Source: Opitutales bacterium (GTDB lineage Bacteria; Verrucomicrobiota; Verrucomicrobiia; Opitutales; Oceanipulchritudinaceae). Taken from it: 12,719 bases of DNA. A program made the translations under genes and the position numbers. Positions 6,577 through 12,719 of the stretch are shown here, in pieces. The stretch spans positions 1-12,719 of the forward strand of contig SKLD01000167.1 of the NCBI GenBank assembly GCA_007123395.1, in the 5' to 3' direction. Each line of letters begins with the position of its first letter. Position 1 is the stretch's first letter. The notes under the pieces were generated by a model that saw nothing but the letters and a program-made list of their open reading frames with translations, was not told the DNA's origin and ran no database searches.

Positions 6577-7728
6577 ATGAACTTCCTCATAGACCTCTGG
6601 AACACGACCGGCTTCGACGAACTGACATGGCGCATGGTCGTGATGTGGCTTGTCGTCGCGGTGTTGCTCTACCTCGCCGTGGGCAAGGGCTTCGAGCCCC
6701 TCCTCCTCGTGCCCATCGCCTTCGGCGCGCTCCTCGCCAACCTGCCCACCGAAGGCGTCCTCGAAGGTATGAAAATGTACGGTGAGGAACTGCGCGACGA
6801 CGGCAGCGGAGGTCTCTTCTACTACTTCTATCAGGGCATTCATCTGCAGATTTTTCCACCCATCATCTTCCTTGGCGTGGGTGCGCTAACGGACTTCGGC
6901 CCACTCATCGCCAATCCGCGCATGCTCATCCTCGGGGCCGCCGCGCAATTCGGTGTCTTTGCCACCGTCGTCGGGGCCACCCTCCTCGGCTACACCGTGG
7001 CTGAGGCCGCCGCCATCAGCATCATCGGCGGGGCCGACGGGCCGACTTCCATCTTTGTCGCCAACCGGCTCGCCCCGGAGTTACTCGCCCCCATCGCCGT
7101 CGCCGCCTACAGCTACATGGCCCTCGTGCCGCTGCTCCAGCCGCCCATCATGCGGCTGCTCACCACCGCAAAAGAGCGCAAGATCCGCATGCAGTCACTG
7201 CGCAGGGTGAGCAAGACGGAGAAGCTCATCTTCGCCGCCGTCGTCATGACGGTCTGCATCCTTCTCGTCCCCTCGGCCTCCCCCCTTATTTTCATGCTCT
7301 TCCTCGGCAACTTCTTCCGCGAGTGCGGTGTCGTCGAACGCCTGAGCAAGTCCGCGCAAAACGAAATCATCAACATCGTCACGATCTTCCTCGGCATCAG
7401 CGTGGGCATCACCATGAGTGGCGAGCGGTTTCTCGATGTGCGCACTCTCGGCATCATCCTGCTCGGCGTCGTCGCCTTCGGAATCGCCACCGCCGCCGGC
7501 GTCATCGGCGCCAAAATCATGAACCTCGTCAGTCGGCAAAAGGTCAACCCCCTCATCGGCTCCGCCGGCGTCAGCGCCGTGCCCATGGCCGCACGCGTCT
7601 CCCAAACCGAAGGCGCCCGCGCCGACCCCGGCAACTTCCTCCTCATGCACGCCATGGGGCCCAACGTCGCCGGCGTCATCGGCACCGCCCTCGTCGCGGG
7701 TTACTTTATCGCCGCCTTCGGAGGCTGA
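6577..7728 (+). CDS. mmdB: Sodium-pumping decarboxylase beta subunit (OadB/MmdB family), membrane carboxybiotin decarboxylase
   Basis: Integral membrane subunit that decarboxylates carboxybiotin and couples this to Na+ export. The 383-residue protein has many hydrophobic helices and the signature regions of the family: GGADGPTSIF (151-160) and NPLIGSAGVSAVPMAARV (324-341), followed by LLMHAMGPNVAGVIGTALVAG (355-375). By alignment from memory to Klebsiella OadB (offset 49), the Na+/proton-relay residues Asp154, Asn324, Gly328, Ser333 and Arg340 are all conserved, so the pump should be functional. The start is set at the ATG just after CTCTCCTCTCC, giving an N-terminus LIDLWNTTGF typical of the family. 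An earlier in-frame start would overlap mmdC and add residues unlike the family. It is the last gene of the unit and converges on the next gene with a 44-nt gap, in which I see no clear terminator hairpin. Confidence 0.95.
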   Translation: MNFLIDLWNTTGFDELTWRMVVMWLVVAVLLYLAVGKGFEPLLLVPIAFGALLANLPTEGVLEGMKMYGEELRDDGSGGLFYYFYQGIHLQIFPPIIFLGVGALTDFGPLIANPRMLILGAAAQFGVFATVVGATLLGYTVAEAAAISIIGGADGPTSIFVANRLAPELLAPIAVAAYSYMALVPLLQPPIMRLLTTAKERKIRMQSLRRVSKTEKLIFAAVVMTVCILLVPSASPLIFMLFLGNFFRECGVVERLSKSAQNEIINIVTIFLGISVGITMSGERFLDVRTLGIILLGVVAFGIATAAGVIGAKIMNLVSRQKVNPLIGSAGVSAVPMAARVSQTEGARADPGNFLLMHAMGPNVAGVIGTALVAGYFIAAFGG

Positions 7729-7772
7729 ACGGCGCGAACGCTGCGCAAAGGCAAAACCGGAGGAGTGAACAA

Positions 7773-8477
7773 CTACGCGGGCCGCGCCACGATGTCCATC
7801 GTCTCGTCACCCATGGCCATCCCGTAAAGCCCGCACTCGCTCACCGCCGCGCAGACATCCTCCGGCAGGGACCAACTGGCGACGACGCCGATAAGCTCGT
7901 GCCGCTCATACTCCGGGTAGAAATCGAAAAACGTCTCCACCTTGGCGGGGAACGCGCGTGCCGCGTCCACCGTGGGGGTCGACTTGACCTCGACGACAAT
8001 GACCTTGCCCGCGCCGGCGCAAACGATATCGAATTCGCGTATGCACGACTCGCCCCGGCGGCTCGCGCGGCGGCCCCGCACGATCAGATCAAGGTTCTTT
8101 CCCATTCCGAACTCTTCCTCCGCCAAGCGTATGACGTTGGGGGCAACGATATCCTCGGCGATCGTTCCCAACTTGTTGGCCAAGTCACCCCATGCCTTGT
8201 TCATGCGCTTGCGGTCGCGCTCGCTCTCCTCCTTGAACTCGCGCATCTCCTCCTTGAACTCGCGCATCTCGTCCTTGAACGCGCTCATCTCGTCCTTGAA
8301 CGCGCGCATCTCGTCCTTGAACGCGCTCATTTCGCCCTTGAAATCACGCATCTCGCCCTTGAACTCGCGCATCTCTTTGGAAAGCGCGTGCAACGACATT
8401 TCCGTACGCAATTGCGCATGGGCGAGTTCCGCGATCACGCCTTCAATTTGATCCACGCGGTTTTCGAGAACCGTCAT
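7773..8477 (-). CDS. Coiled-coil protein with PD-(D/E)XK nuclease-like domain
   Basis: Function unknown. The 234-residue protein has a long N-terminal coiled coil (about 1-95), including seven consecutive heptads of the form M-x-x-F-K-x-E (36-84). It ends in an alpha/beta domain. That domain has the pattern of a PD-(D/E)XK nuclease fold: a helix with a conserved Glu (GTIAEDIVAPNVIR, Glu108), then REFDIV (Asp150), then VVEVKS (Glu163-x-Lys165). Proteins with this architecture are often annotated as DUF3782-like or restriction-endonuclease-like; no cutting activity can be assumed. The start was placed at MTVLENRVDQ because GGAG lies 4 nt upstream. A 20-residue extension to an ATG at 8537 is possible but has low-complexity sequence unlike the rest. 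It is convergent with mmdB, stands alone and has no partner toxin, methylase or phage gene nearby. A DNA-end or defence role is speculation. Confidence 0.75.
   Translation of the reverse strand: MTVLENRVDQIEGVIAELAHAQLRTEMSLHALSKEMREFKGEMRDFKGEMSAFKDEMRAFKDEMSAFKDEMREFKEEMREFKEESERDRKRMNKAWGDLANKLGTIAEDIVAPNVIRLAEEEFGMGKNLDLIVRGRRASRRGESCIREFDIVCAGAGKVIVVEVKSTPTVDAARAFPAKVETFFDFYPEYERHELIGVVASWSLPEDVCAAVSECGLYGMAMGDETMDIVARPA
8226..8372 (-). repeat. Seven tandem 21-bp units coding for heptads of the coiled coil
   Basis: Seven consecutive 21-bp units encode MREFKGE, MRDFKGE, MSAFKDE, MRAFKDE, MSAFKDE, MREFKEE and MREFKEE. The DNA of neighbouring units is nearly identical; on the plus strand the core is GCGCATCTCGTCCTTGAAC and variants. 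They therefore look like a recent expansion rather than old convergent heptads. Gain or loss of a unit keeps the frame and the coiled-coil register. Confidence 0.9.
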
Positions 8478-8840
8478 TTCGCTCCAACCATACGCATGGT
8501 GCGGGCGTTGGCAACTTCTTTGGCACTCAGGCGTCATCAGGTCACCGGCGCGGCCGGGGCCGGCGTCTTCGGCGATCAGCCAAGTTCCTTGAGACTGTGA
8601 AGCCCGCTGGCAAGAAAAGGGGCAAGGACTGCGGAAGCGACAACTCTGTGAGATCCCATGCGGATCCGGCTATGTGACAATTCTTCGCAGTAACATTGCA
8701 CAAAAACGGCAAGTTCGACCGTGAATCCGAGGTTTTTTGTTGCGTTCAGCAGAGGGTCGTTTCGTCTGTCCTTACGGTGGCGGCTCAGTCGGGCAACCGG
8801 CATTTCTCCGCCGCATTTTTCCAATCTACCAGCGTACCCC
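8478..8840. other. Non-coding gap between divergent genes (363 bp)
   Basis: No gene is supported here. A minus-strand reading frame crosses about 8576-8840 but continues far into the coding region of the next gene and has no recognisable domain or ribosome site, so I treat it as spurious. The region must hold the promoters of the nuclease-like gene (leftward) and of the mutarotase-like/kinase pair (rightward). It contains a small imperfect inverted repeat at 8487-8500, GCCGGGGCCGGC-type GC palindromes near 8553-8566, and a somewhat less GC-rich stretch at about 8670-8760. No tRNA, structured RNA or convincing -35/-10 pair was identified. Confidence 0.5.
8482..8485 (-). promoter_or_regulatory. 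Ribosome binding site of the coiled-coil nuclease-like gene
   Basis: GGAG on the minus strand lies 4 nt upstream of the ATG at 8477 and supports that start. Just upstream, ACCATACGCATGGT (8487-8500) has 5-bp complementary ends and could form a small hairpin next to the ribosome site. Confidence 0.45.
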
Positions 8841-9905
8841 ATGAATGTTTCTTTCGACATGACCAAGACCGGAGGCCAGCTCGGCCCGGTCAAATTCCGT
8901 ATCGGCCGCCGGACGATACAGCCCTTCAACACCGCTCCCTGGACAAACAAGCCGGAAGCCAAGAAACTCATTCCTCTCCTGCGCGAACTGCGGGGAGATT
9001 TCTTCTGCGCGCCGTTCGGCGACGGCCCCGCTTGGCGCGGCGAGGCGCATCCGCCCCACGGCGAGCCCGCCAACAGCACGTGGAAGGTGACATCATCCGA
9101 ACCCGGACGGCTGACCGCCACCTTGCGGACCCGTGTCCGCCCGGGAAAGATCACCAAGGTCATCGAAGCCCGCGACGGTGAAACCAACCTCTATCAAACC
9201 CACCTGCTCGAAGGTTTCCGCGGCAGGATGTGTCTCGGGCACCACGCCATGCTCGACTTCAACCGCAACGGCGCCGGGCACATTTCCACAAGCAAACTTC
9301 GGCTTGCACAGGTTCTCCCGGTCCCGTTTGAAAACCCCGCCCAAGGCGGCTATTCATCCCTCAAGGAAGGTGCATGGTTCCGGCGGCTCGACAGTGTGCC
9401 GACGGCGGACGGACGGAAAACCGATCTGAGCCGCTACCCCGCCCGCGAAGGTTTCGAAGACCTCGTCATGCTCCACCACAAGGATGCGGAGGATTTCGCG
9501 TGGGCCGCCGTCGTCTTCCCGGAGAAGAAGTTCGTCTGGTTCTCTTTGAAAAACCCCGCGCACCTCGCCTCCACCGTGCTGTGGCACTCAAACGGAGGGC
9601 GCCATTACGCACCATGGAACGGCCGCCACCGCGGCGTGCTCGGTGTCGAGGATGTCACGGCGTATTTCCATCTCGGCCTCGCCGCGTCGCTCGAGGCCAA
9701 CCCCTGGAGCGGCAAAGGCATTCCCACGGCGCTGAACCTCGGTAAAAAGAAGGGTACTCGCATCCCCTACATCATGGGCGTTGCCCTCCTCCCCGACGGT
9801 TTTGATTCCGTCGCCGCCATCCGGCGCACAGACGCCGGCATCCGTCTTGAAGCCGCTGGTGGCGCACACATCGATCACGCCGTCGATACCACATTCATCC
9901 GATAA
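8841..9905 (+). CDS. Conserved-looking uncharacterised protein, possibly mutarotase-like fold
   Basis: I do not recognise the exact family. The 354-residue protein has no signal peptide or membrane helix. Its composition is beta-rich and full of aromatic, His and Gly residues: FFCAPFGDGPAWRGEAHPPHG (about 54-74), GRMCLGHHAMLDF (128-140), a YSSLKEGAWFRR stretch (171-182), VWFSLKNP (232-239), HSNGGRHYAPWNGRHRGVLG (249-268) and VEDVTAYFHLGLA (269-281). The HPPHGE/N pattern and the late ExxTAYFxxG-like segment resemble proteins of the galactose-mutarotase superfamily, including DUF4432-type members that bind sugars. That link is a guess from sequence texture. The start at 8841 follows CGTACCCC; a second in-frame ATG lies 18 nt later. 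The PfkB-family kinase starts 24 nt downstream, so the pair is probably one unit acting on a carbohydrate. Confidence 0.7.
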   Translation: MNVSFDMTKTGGQLGPVKFRIGRRTIQPFNTAPWTNKPEAKKLIPLLRELRGDFFCAPFGDGPAWRGEAHPPHGEPANSTWKVTSSEPGRLTATLRTRVRPGKITKVIEARDGETNLYQTHLLEGFRGRMCLGHHAMLDFNRNGAGHISTSKLRLAQVLPVPFENPAQGGYSSLKEGAWFRRLDSVPTADGRKTDLSRYPAREGFEDLVMLHHKDAEDFAWAAVVFPEKKFVWFSLKNPAHLASTVLWHSNGGRHYAPWNGRHRGVLGVEDVTAYFHLGLAASLEANPWSGKGIPTALNLGKKKGTRIPYIMGVALLPDGFDSVAAIRRTDAGIRLEAAGGAHIDHAVDTTFIR

Positions 9906-9929
9906 CCGACCATCGCTTTCATTCTTCCC

Positions 9930-11027
9930 ATGAGCAACACCATGAAAAAATACGCCGACTTCCTCCACAACGTCCGCGGCAAAGTCCTCCTCGGCTGTGA
10001 CGGCTTTGTCGACGAAACCTTCGAAATCGTCGAAGTCAGAAAAAGCCAGTCCGAGTTTACGCCGATGAAACAACTCAGGCAATTCGGCGAGTTGCTCGTG
10101 GCACGGGCGGGCGGCGGTGTCGGCGTCGAACTCGTGCCGAAGCGCCGATGCGAGGGCGGCTTTGCCATCAACACCGGCCGGGTGGCCGCCTTCCTCGGTC
10201 TGAAGCCCCTCTTGCCCGGTCTCTACGGCAGCCAGGCCATCGATCCGGCTTTCGAACCCTTCACAGAGAAGTGCGAGCTGCTTTCACTCGGCGACCCCGC
10301 ATTGACGATCGCGCTGGAATTCGGCGACGGAAAGGTTCTTATGAGCAACCTTGAAGCGGTCTCCAACCTGACATGGGAGATCTTTCAAGAGCACTTTGGA
10401 GAAGAGAAAATCCGGAAACTCTTCGCTGACGTCGACATTCTGGGATTGGGTTACTGGTCGCTCACGGCAAACTTCGATGAAATCTTCGAAGGCTTCATGC
10501 GGCAGTATGAAGGCGGTGCGGCACCGCAGCGGATGTTCTTTGACTTCGCCGATATCAAGAAGAAGTCGCACGAGTCTTTCAACAAGAGCTTGGCGCTGAT
10601 CCGGTCTTACAACAGCCGGATCCCCATGACGCTGAGCCTGAATGAACATGAGGTGTTGGAATTGTTTTCAAGGATTGGTGTCGACTGCCCGGAACTCGCC
10701 CCGGAGGCAGTTTCCTCCGCCCTCACCGCCGCACGCGAAAAGACCGGCCTCGACGAACTGGTCGTTCACACACCCGATTTCGCCGCCGCCTCCAGCGCAA
10801 CGGAGGGCGAAGCCTACGCCGTCCAAGACCGCCAAACCAATGTCCTGCGACTCGCCGGCGCGGGTGACAGCTTCAACGGCGGCTACCTCTGCGCATCCCT
10901 CGGCAATCTCCCGCCCAAAGAACGCCTCGTCGTCGCTAACGCGGTGGCCGCCTACTTCGTCACCCACGCCAACGCTCCGAACAAGGAAGAACTCCTCGCC
11001 CAGATCGAAAAGGCATCGAATAAATAA
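9930..11027 (+). CDS. PfkB/ribokinase-family carbohydrate kinase, divergent, substrate unknown
   Basis: Probably phosphorylates a sugar or sugar-like substrate with ATP in the cytoplasm. The 365-residue protein is a little longer than typical PfkB kinases (about 300-340). An N-terminal strand GKVLLGCDGFVDE (17-29) takes the place of the usual opening motif. A Gly-rich segment ARAGGGVGVEL follows (58-68), then GGFAINTGRVAAFLGL (76-91), equivalent to the GGxxxNxA substrate region. LNEHE (237-241) matches the NxxE Mg-ATP motif, and LAGAGDSFNGGY (308-319) matches the C-terminal signature, with Asp313 as likely catalytic base. The catalytic core is intact, so it should be active. Low overall similarity to ribokinase, fructokinase or 2-keto-3-deoxygluconate kinase prevents naming the substrate. 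It follows the mutarotase-like gene by 24 nt. Two in-frame ATGs occur (9930 and 9942); neither has a Shine-Dalgarno. It converges on purM with a 79-nt gap lacking an obvious terminator. Confidence 0.85.
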   Translation: MSNTMKKYADFLHNVRGKVLLGCDGFVDETFEIVEVRKSQSEFTPMKQLRQFGELLVARAGGGVGVELVPKRRCEGGFAINTGRVAAFLGLKPLLPGLYGSQAIDPAFEPFTEKCELLSLGDPALTIALEFGDGKVLMSNLEAVSNLTWEIFQEHFGEEKIRKLFADVDILGLGYWSLTANFDEIFEGFMRQYEGGAAPQRMFFDFADIKKKSHESFNKSLALIRSYNSRIPMTLSLNEHEVLELFSRIGVDCPELAPEAVSSALTAAREKTGLDELVVHTPDFAAASSATEGEAYAVQDRQTNVLRLAGAGDSFNGGYLCASLGNLPPKERLVVANAVAAYFVTHANAPNKEELLAQIEKASNK

Positions 11028-11106
11028 CCCCTCCGCGATACGCGTGGAAAAGTGGCCATTCCTTCAAAGTGAGCAAACGACTGGCCTGGCGGCAATAACC
11101 ACATGT

Positions 11107-12189
11107 CTACGATTGCAACGCCACCCGGCCGGAGCCCTTGGTGACCGTCCCGACCTTCCAAGCAGTGTGGCCGCAGTCCTTGGCCAGAGCAAGGGCCGCC
11201 TCCGCGGCGGACGGATCGACCACCGTAACCAGTCCCACGCCCATGTTGAAGACCTCGTGCAGTTCCTCGAACGAGACTTCCCCGACCGCCGCGAGGGAGG
11301 CAAAGACGGGCGGGCGCTTCCATGCGCCGGTTTCGATCTCCGCATCACAATCCGACGGAAGCACACGCGGTAGGTTGCCCGTGAGCCCACCGCCCGTGAT
11401 GTGAGCCGCCGCGAAAAATCGGTTGCCCCGGCGCTGGGCGGCGCGGCGGGCGGAGTTCAGCTCGGCGCAAGCCCGCAGAATGAAGGGAGCGTAATTGACG
11501 TGCGGCTTGACGAGCGCCCCGCCGACGGTCTGGCGGGACTTCACTCCCGGCAGCGGATCGCCCGGCCCCAGACCGAAGCGCTCGAAGAAGATCCGCCGCG
11601 CAAGGCTGTAGCCGTTTGTGTGCAGGCCGCTGGAAGCGAGGCCGATCACTGTGTCGCCGGGTCGCACGGCCTCGCCGGTGAGAATGCCGGGCTTGTCAAC
11701 CACGCCCACGACCGTGCCCACGAGATCGAACTCGCCCTCCGTGTAGACCCCCGGCAGCTCCGCCGTCTCACCGCCGACAAGCGCGATGTTCGCCGCCCGG
11801 CACGCCCGCGCGAGCCCGCGCAGGAGGTTCACATAAGCGCGCTCCTCCAGCTTCGAGGTGGCGTAGTAATCGAGAAAGAAAAGCGGCTCGGCGCCGCACA
11901 CGGCGATATCGTTGGCGCAGTGGTTCACGATGTCGGCACCGAGGTAGCGGTATTCGCCCGTGAGCGTGGCAACTCTAACCTTTGTCCCCACGCTGTCCGT
12001 GCTGCTGACGAGAACGGGGTGTTTCGCCTTGAGTTTGGAGATATCGAAAAGCCCGCCGAAACCGCCGATCACCCCGAGCGACTCGGGCCGCATCGCCTCC
12101 TTCAGGGCCGGCTTCACCTTCTTCAGCAACCGGTCGGCCAAAGCGATGTCCACGCCCGCCGCCGCATACGCCTTCTCCGTCTTTTTCAT
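11107..12189 (-). CDS. purM: Phosphoribosylformylglycinamidine cyclo-ligase (AIR synthetase)
   Basis: Catalyses ATP-dependent ring closure of FGAM to 5-aminoimidazole ribonucleotide in de novo purine synthesis. The 360-residue product matches the usual length (about 345) and contains the family hallmarks: GGFGGLFD (42-49), STDSVGTK (63-70), GADIVNHCANDI (84-95), GGETAELPGVY (139-149), ASSGLHTNGYSLAR (185-198), HITGGGLTGNLPRVLP (263-278) and FNMGVGL (314-320). A slightly extended segment, ARRAAQRRGNRFF (247-259), precedes the ITGGG motif. The start at MKKTEKAY was chosen because family members begin there. The frame stays open for 51 more codons to an ATG at 12342, but that extension is unlike PurM. 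A GGGGGA lies 16 nt before the ATG, too far to be a good ribosome site. No other purine gene is adjacent. Confidence 0.96.
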   Translation of the reverse strand: MKKTEKAYAAAGVDIALADRLLKKVKPALKEAMRPESLGVIGGFGGLFDISKLKAKHPVLVSSTDSVGTKVRVATLTGEYRYLGADIVNHCANDIAVCGAEPLFFLDYYATSKLEERAYVNLLRGLARACRAANIALVGGETAELPGVYTEGEFDLVGTVVGVVDKPGILTGEAVRPGDTVIGLASSGLHTNGYSLARRIFFERFGLGPGDPLPGVKSRQTVGGALVKPHVNYAPFILRACAELNSARRAAQRRGNRFFAAAHITGGGLTGNLPRVLPSDCDAEIETGAWKRPPVFASLAAVGEVSFEELHEVFNMGVGLVTVVDPSAAEAALALAKDCGHTAWKVGTVTKGSGRVALQS

Positions 12190-12405
12190 CGGCTCACGAT
12201 GGAAGTCCCCCGAACAATTTGGCAACGCCCAATGCGCCCCTGAGCCCGACAGCACCCGATACACCCTCTCTTTCACTGTCTCAGAGAAATTTATGTTTGC
12301 AATCCTAATCCAGTCTCCAAATGATTTTCGTAGCGATTTCATTTATGGAATAGGCTGATATTTTTCTTGAAGAATTTTGTATTGTGTTCGGAACCCAGGT
12401 TATCC
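12190..12405. promoter_or_regulatory. AT-rich divergent gap between purM and a transposase
   Basis: Bases about 12280-12390 are much more AT-rich than the rest of the window, as expected for promoters of purM (leftward) and the transposase (rightward). A short perfect inverted repeat TTCTT-G-AAGAA lies at 12364-12374. I could not pick a convincing -35/-10 pair in either direction and saw no PurR-type operator or purine riboswitch. The composition shift may also mark the 5' boundary of the mobile element. Confidence 0.45.
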
Positions 12406-12719
12406 ATGGTTGTCATCAAGATGGGTGAAATCAGAATAAAACGTGATGACGGGCCGGCGGTATATCATGTGACATCGCGGGTGATTCAGAAGCGGCGCTT
12501 GCTGTTGGAGGGTCAGCGGGAGGTATGGGTCGCGGCGCTGCACCGCGCGGCGGAGTTCAGCGGCGTGGAAATCATAACATACTGTGTGCTGGAGACACAC
12601 TTCCACATCCTTGTGCGCATCGATCCGGCGGCGCGCATGTGCGACGACGCTACGCTTGTGCAGCGCTACCGCGCGCTCTACGGGGCTTCGCGGGCGCAGT
12701 GGAGCGGGCTCAACGCGGA
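12406..12719 (+). CDS. Y1/HUH transposase (IS200-like, REP-associated type), 3' end cut by window edge
   Basis: Single-strand DNA transposase of the tyrosine-1 HUH superfamily. The first 104 codons are present and open to the right edge. Diagnostic parts are AVYHVTSRV (18-26), an opening strand in which family members usually read YHVxxRx, and ITYCVLETHFHILVRI (57-72). The latter contains the metal-binding HUH motif His65-Phe-His67, which replaces the usual NHFHLLV. The catalytic Tyr would be farther downstream and cannot be checked, so I cannot say whether the gene is intact. A second in-frame ATG at 12421 is an alternative start. Single genes of this type without a partner are typical of REP-associated transposases; no REP palindrome could be confirmed in the visible flank. 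Confidence 0.85.
   Translation, partial: MVVIKMGEIRIKRDDGPAVYHVTSRVIQKRRLLLEGQREVWVAALHRAAEFSGVEIITYCVLETHFHILVRIDPAARMCDDATLVQRYRALYGASRAQWSGLNA

Noticed and set aside
8226..8372. CRISPR-like regular repeats
   Set aside because: The 21-bp periodicity is continuous with no spacers and stays in frame as coiled-coil heptads.
7323..8600. 425-codon plus-strand frame across mmdB, the gap and the nuclease-like gene
   Set aside because: It is the out-of-frame or antisense image of two real genes. Its apparent Leu-rich repeats (HLVLERA-like) are the reverse complement of the coiled-coil heptads.
8576..9187. 203-codon minus-strand frame upstream of and overlapping the mutarotase-like gene
   Set aside because: More than half lies antisense to the better-supported plus-strand gene. 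There is no domain and no ribosome site. A remnant of an old gene in the gap cannot be excluded but is not supported.
11028..11106. Possible terminator between the kinase gene and purM
   Set aside because: Only a 4-bp CGCG-ATA-CGCG stem is present, with no following T run in either direction.
12190..12342. N-terminal extension of purM to an earlier ATG
   Set aside because: The 51 extra residues do not resemble PurM, the family begins at MKKTEKAY, and the stretch overlaps the AT-rich promoter-like region.

Overview
The window is GC-rich and densely coded. It centres on a complete succinate-to-propionate module that spans two divergent transcription units. On the minus strand (1-3502) lie the two methylmalonyl-CoA mutase subunit genes, mutA and then mutB; mutB runs off the left edge. 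On the plus strand (3712-7728) lie methylmalonyl-CoA epimerase (mce) and a four-gene biotin-dependent, sodium-pumping methylmalonyl-CoA decarboxylase: carboxyltransferase mmdA, small membrane anchor mmdD/oadG, biotin carrier mmdC and integral membrane pump mmdB. Together they would convert succinyl-CoA to (R)-methylmalonyl-CoA, then to (S)-methylmalonyl-CoA, then to propionyl-CoA plus CO2, with the last step exporting Na+. No biotin carboxylase is encoded here, and a membrane beta subunit is present. Both point to decarboxylation (propionate formation with energy conservation) rather than propionyl-CoA carboxylation.

The right half is more mixed. A minus-strand gene (7773-8477) encodes a heptad-repeat coiled coil joined to a PD-(D/E)XK nuclease-like domain. 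A 363-bp non-coding stretch follows. Next is a plus-strand pair: an uncharacterised protein that may have a mutarotase-like fold (8841-9905) and a divergent PfkB/ribokinase-family sugar kinase (9930-11027). purM, for purine synthesis, is on the minus strand (11107-12189). At the right edge is the 5' part of a Y1/HUH (IS200-like, REP-associated) transposase gene (12406 onward), separated from purM by a markedly AT-rich gap.

The organism looks like an anaerobic or facultative propionate-forming fermenter with a high-GC genome. An Opitutus-like member of the Verrucomicrobiota would fit the propionate metabolism, the GC content and the single Y1 transposase; this is inference from general knowledge, not from a marker gene. 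Most genes lack a Shine-Dalgarno sequence and are preceded by pyrimidine-rich bases ending in CC before ATG. Only mmdA and the nuclease-like gene have well-placed GGAG motifs.

I see no wholly new system. The main biological story is the compact propionate/sodium-pump locus. The least explained parts are the mutarotase-like/kinase pair, the coiled-coil nuclease-like gene, the AT-rich palindrome in the divergent promoter region and the initiation-site pattern.
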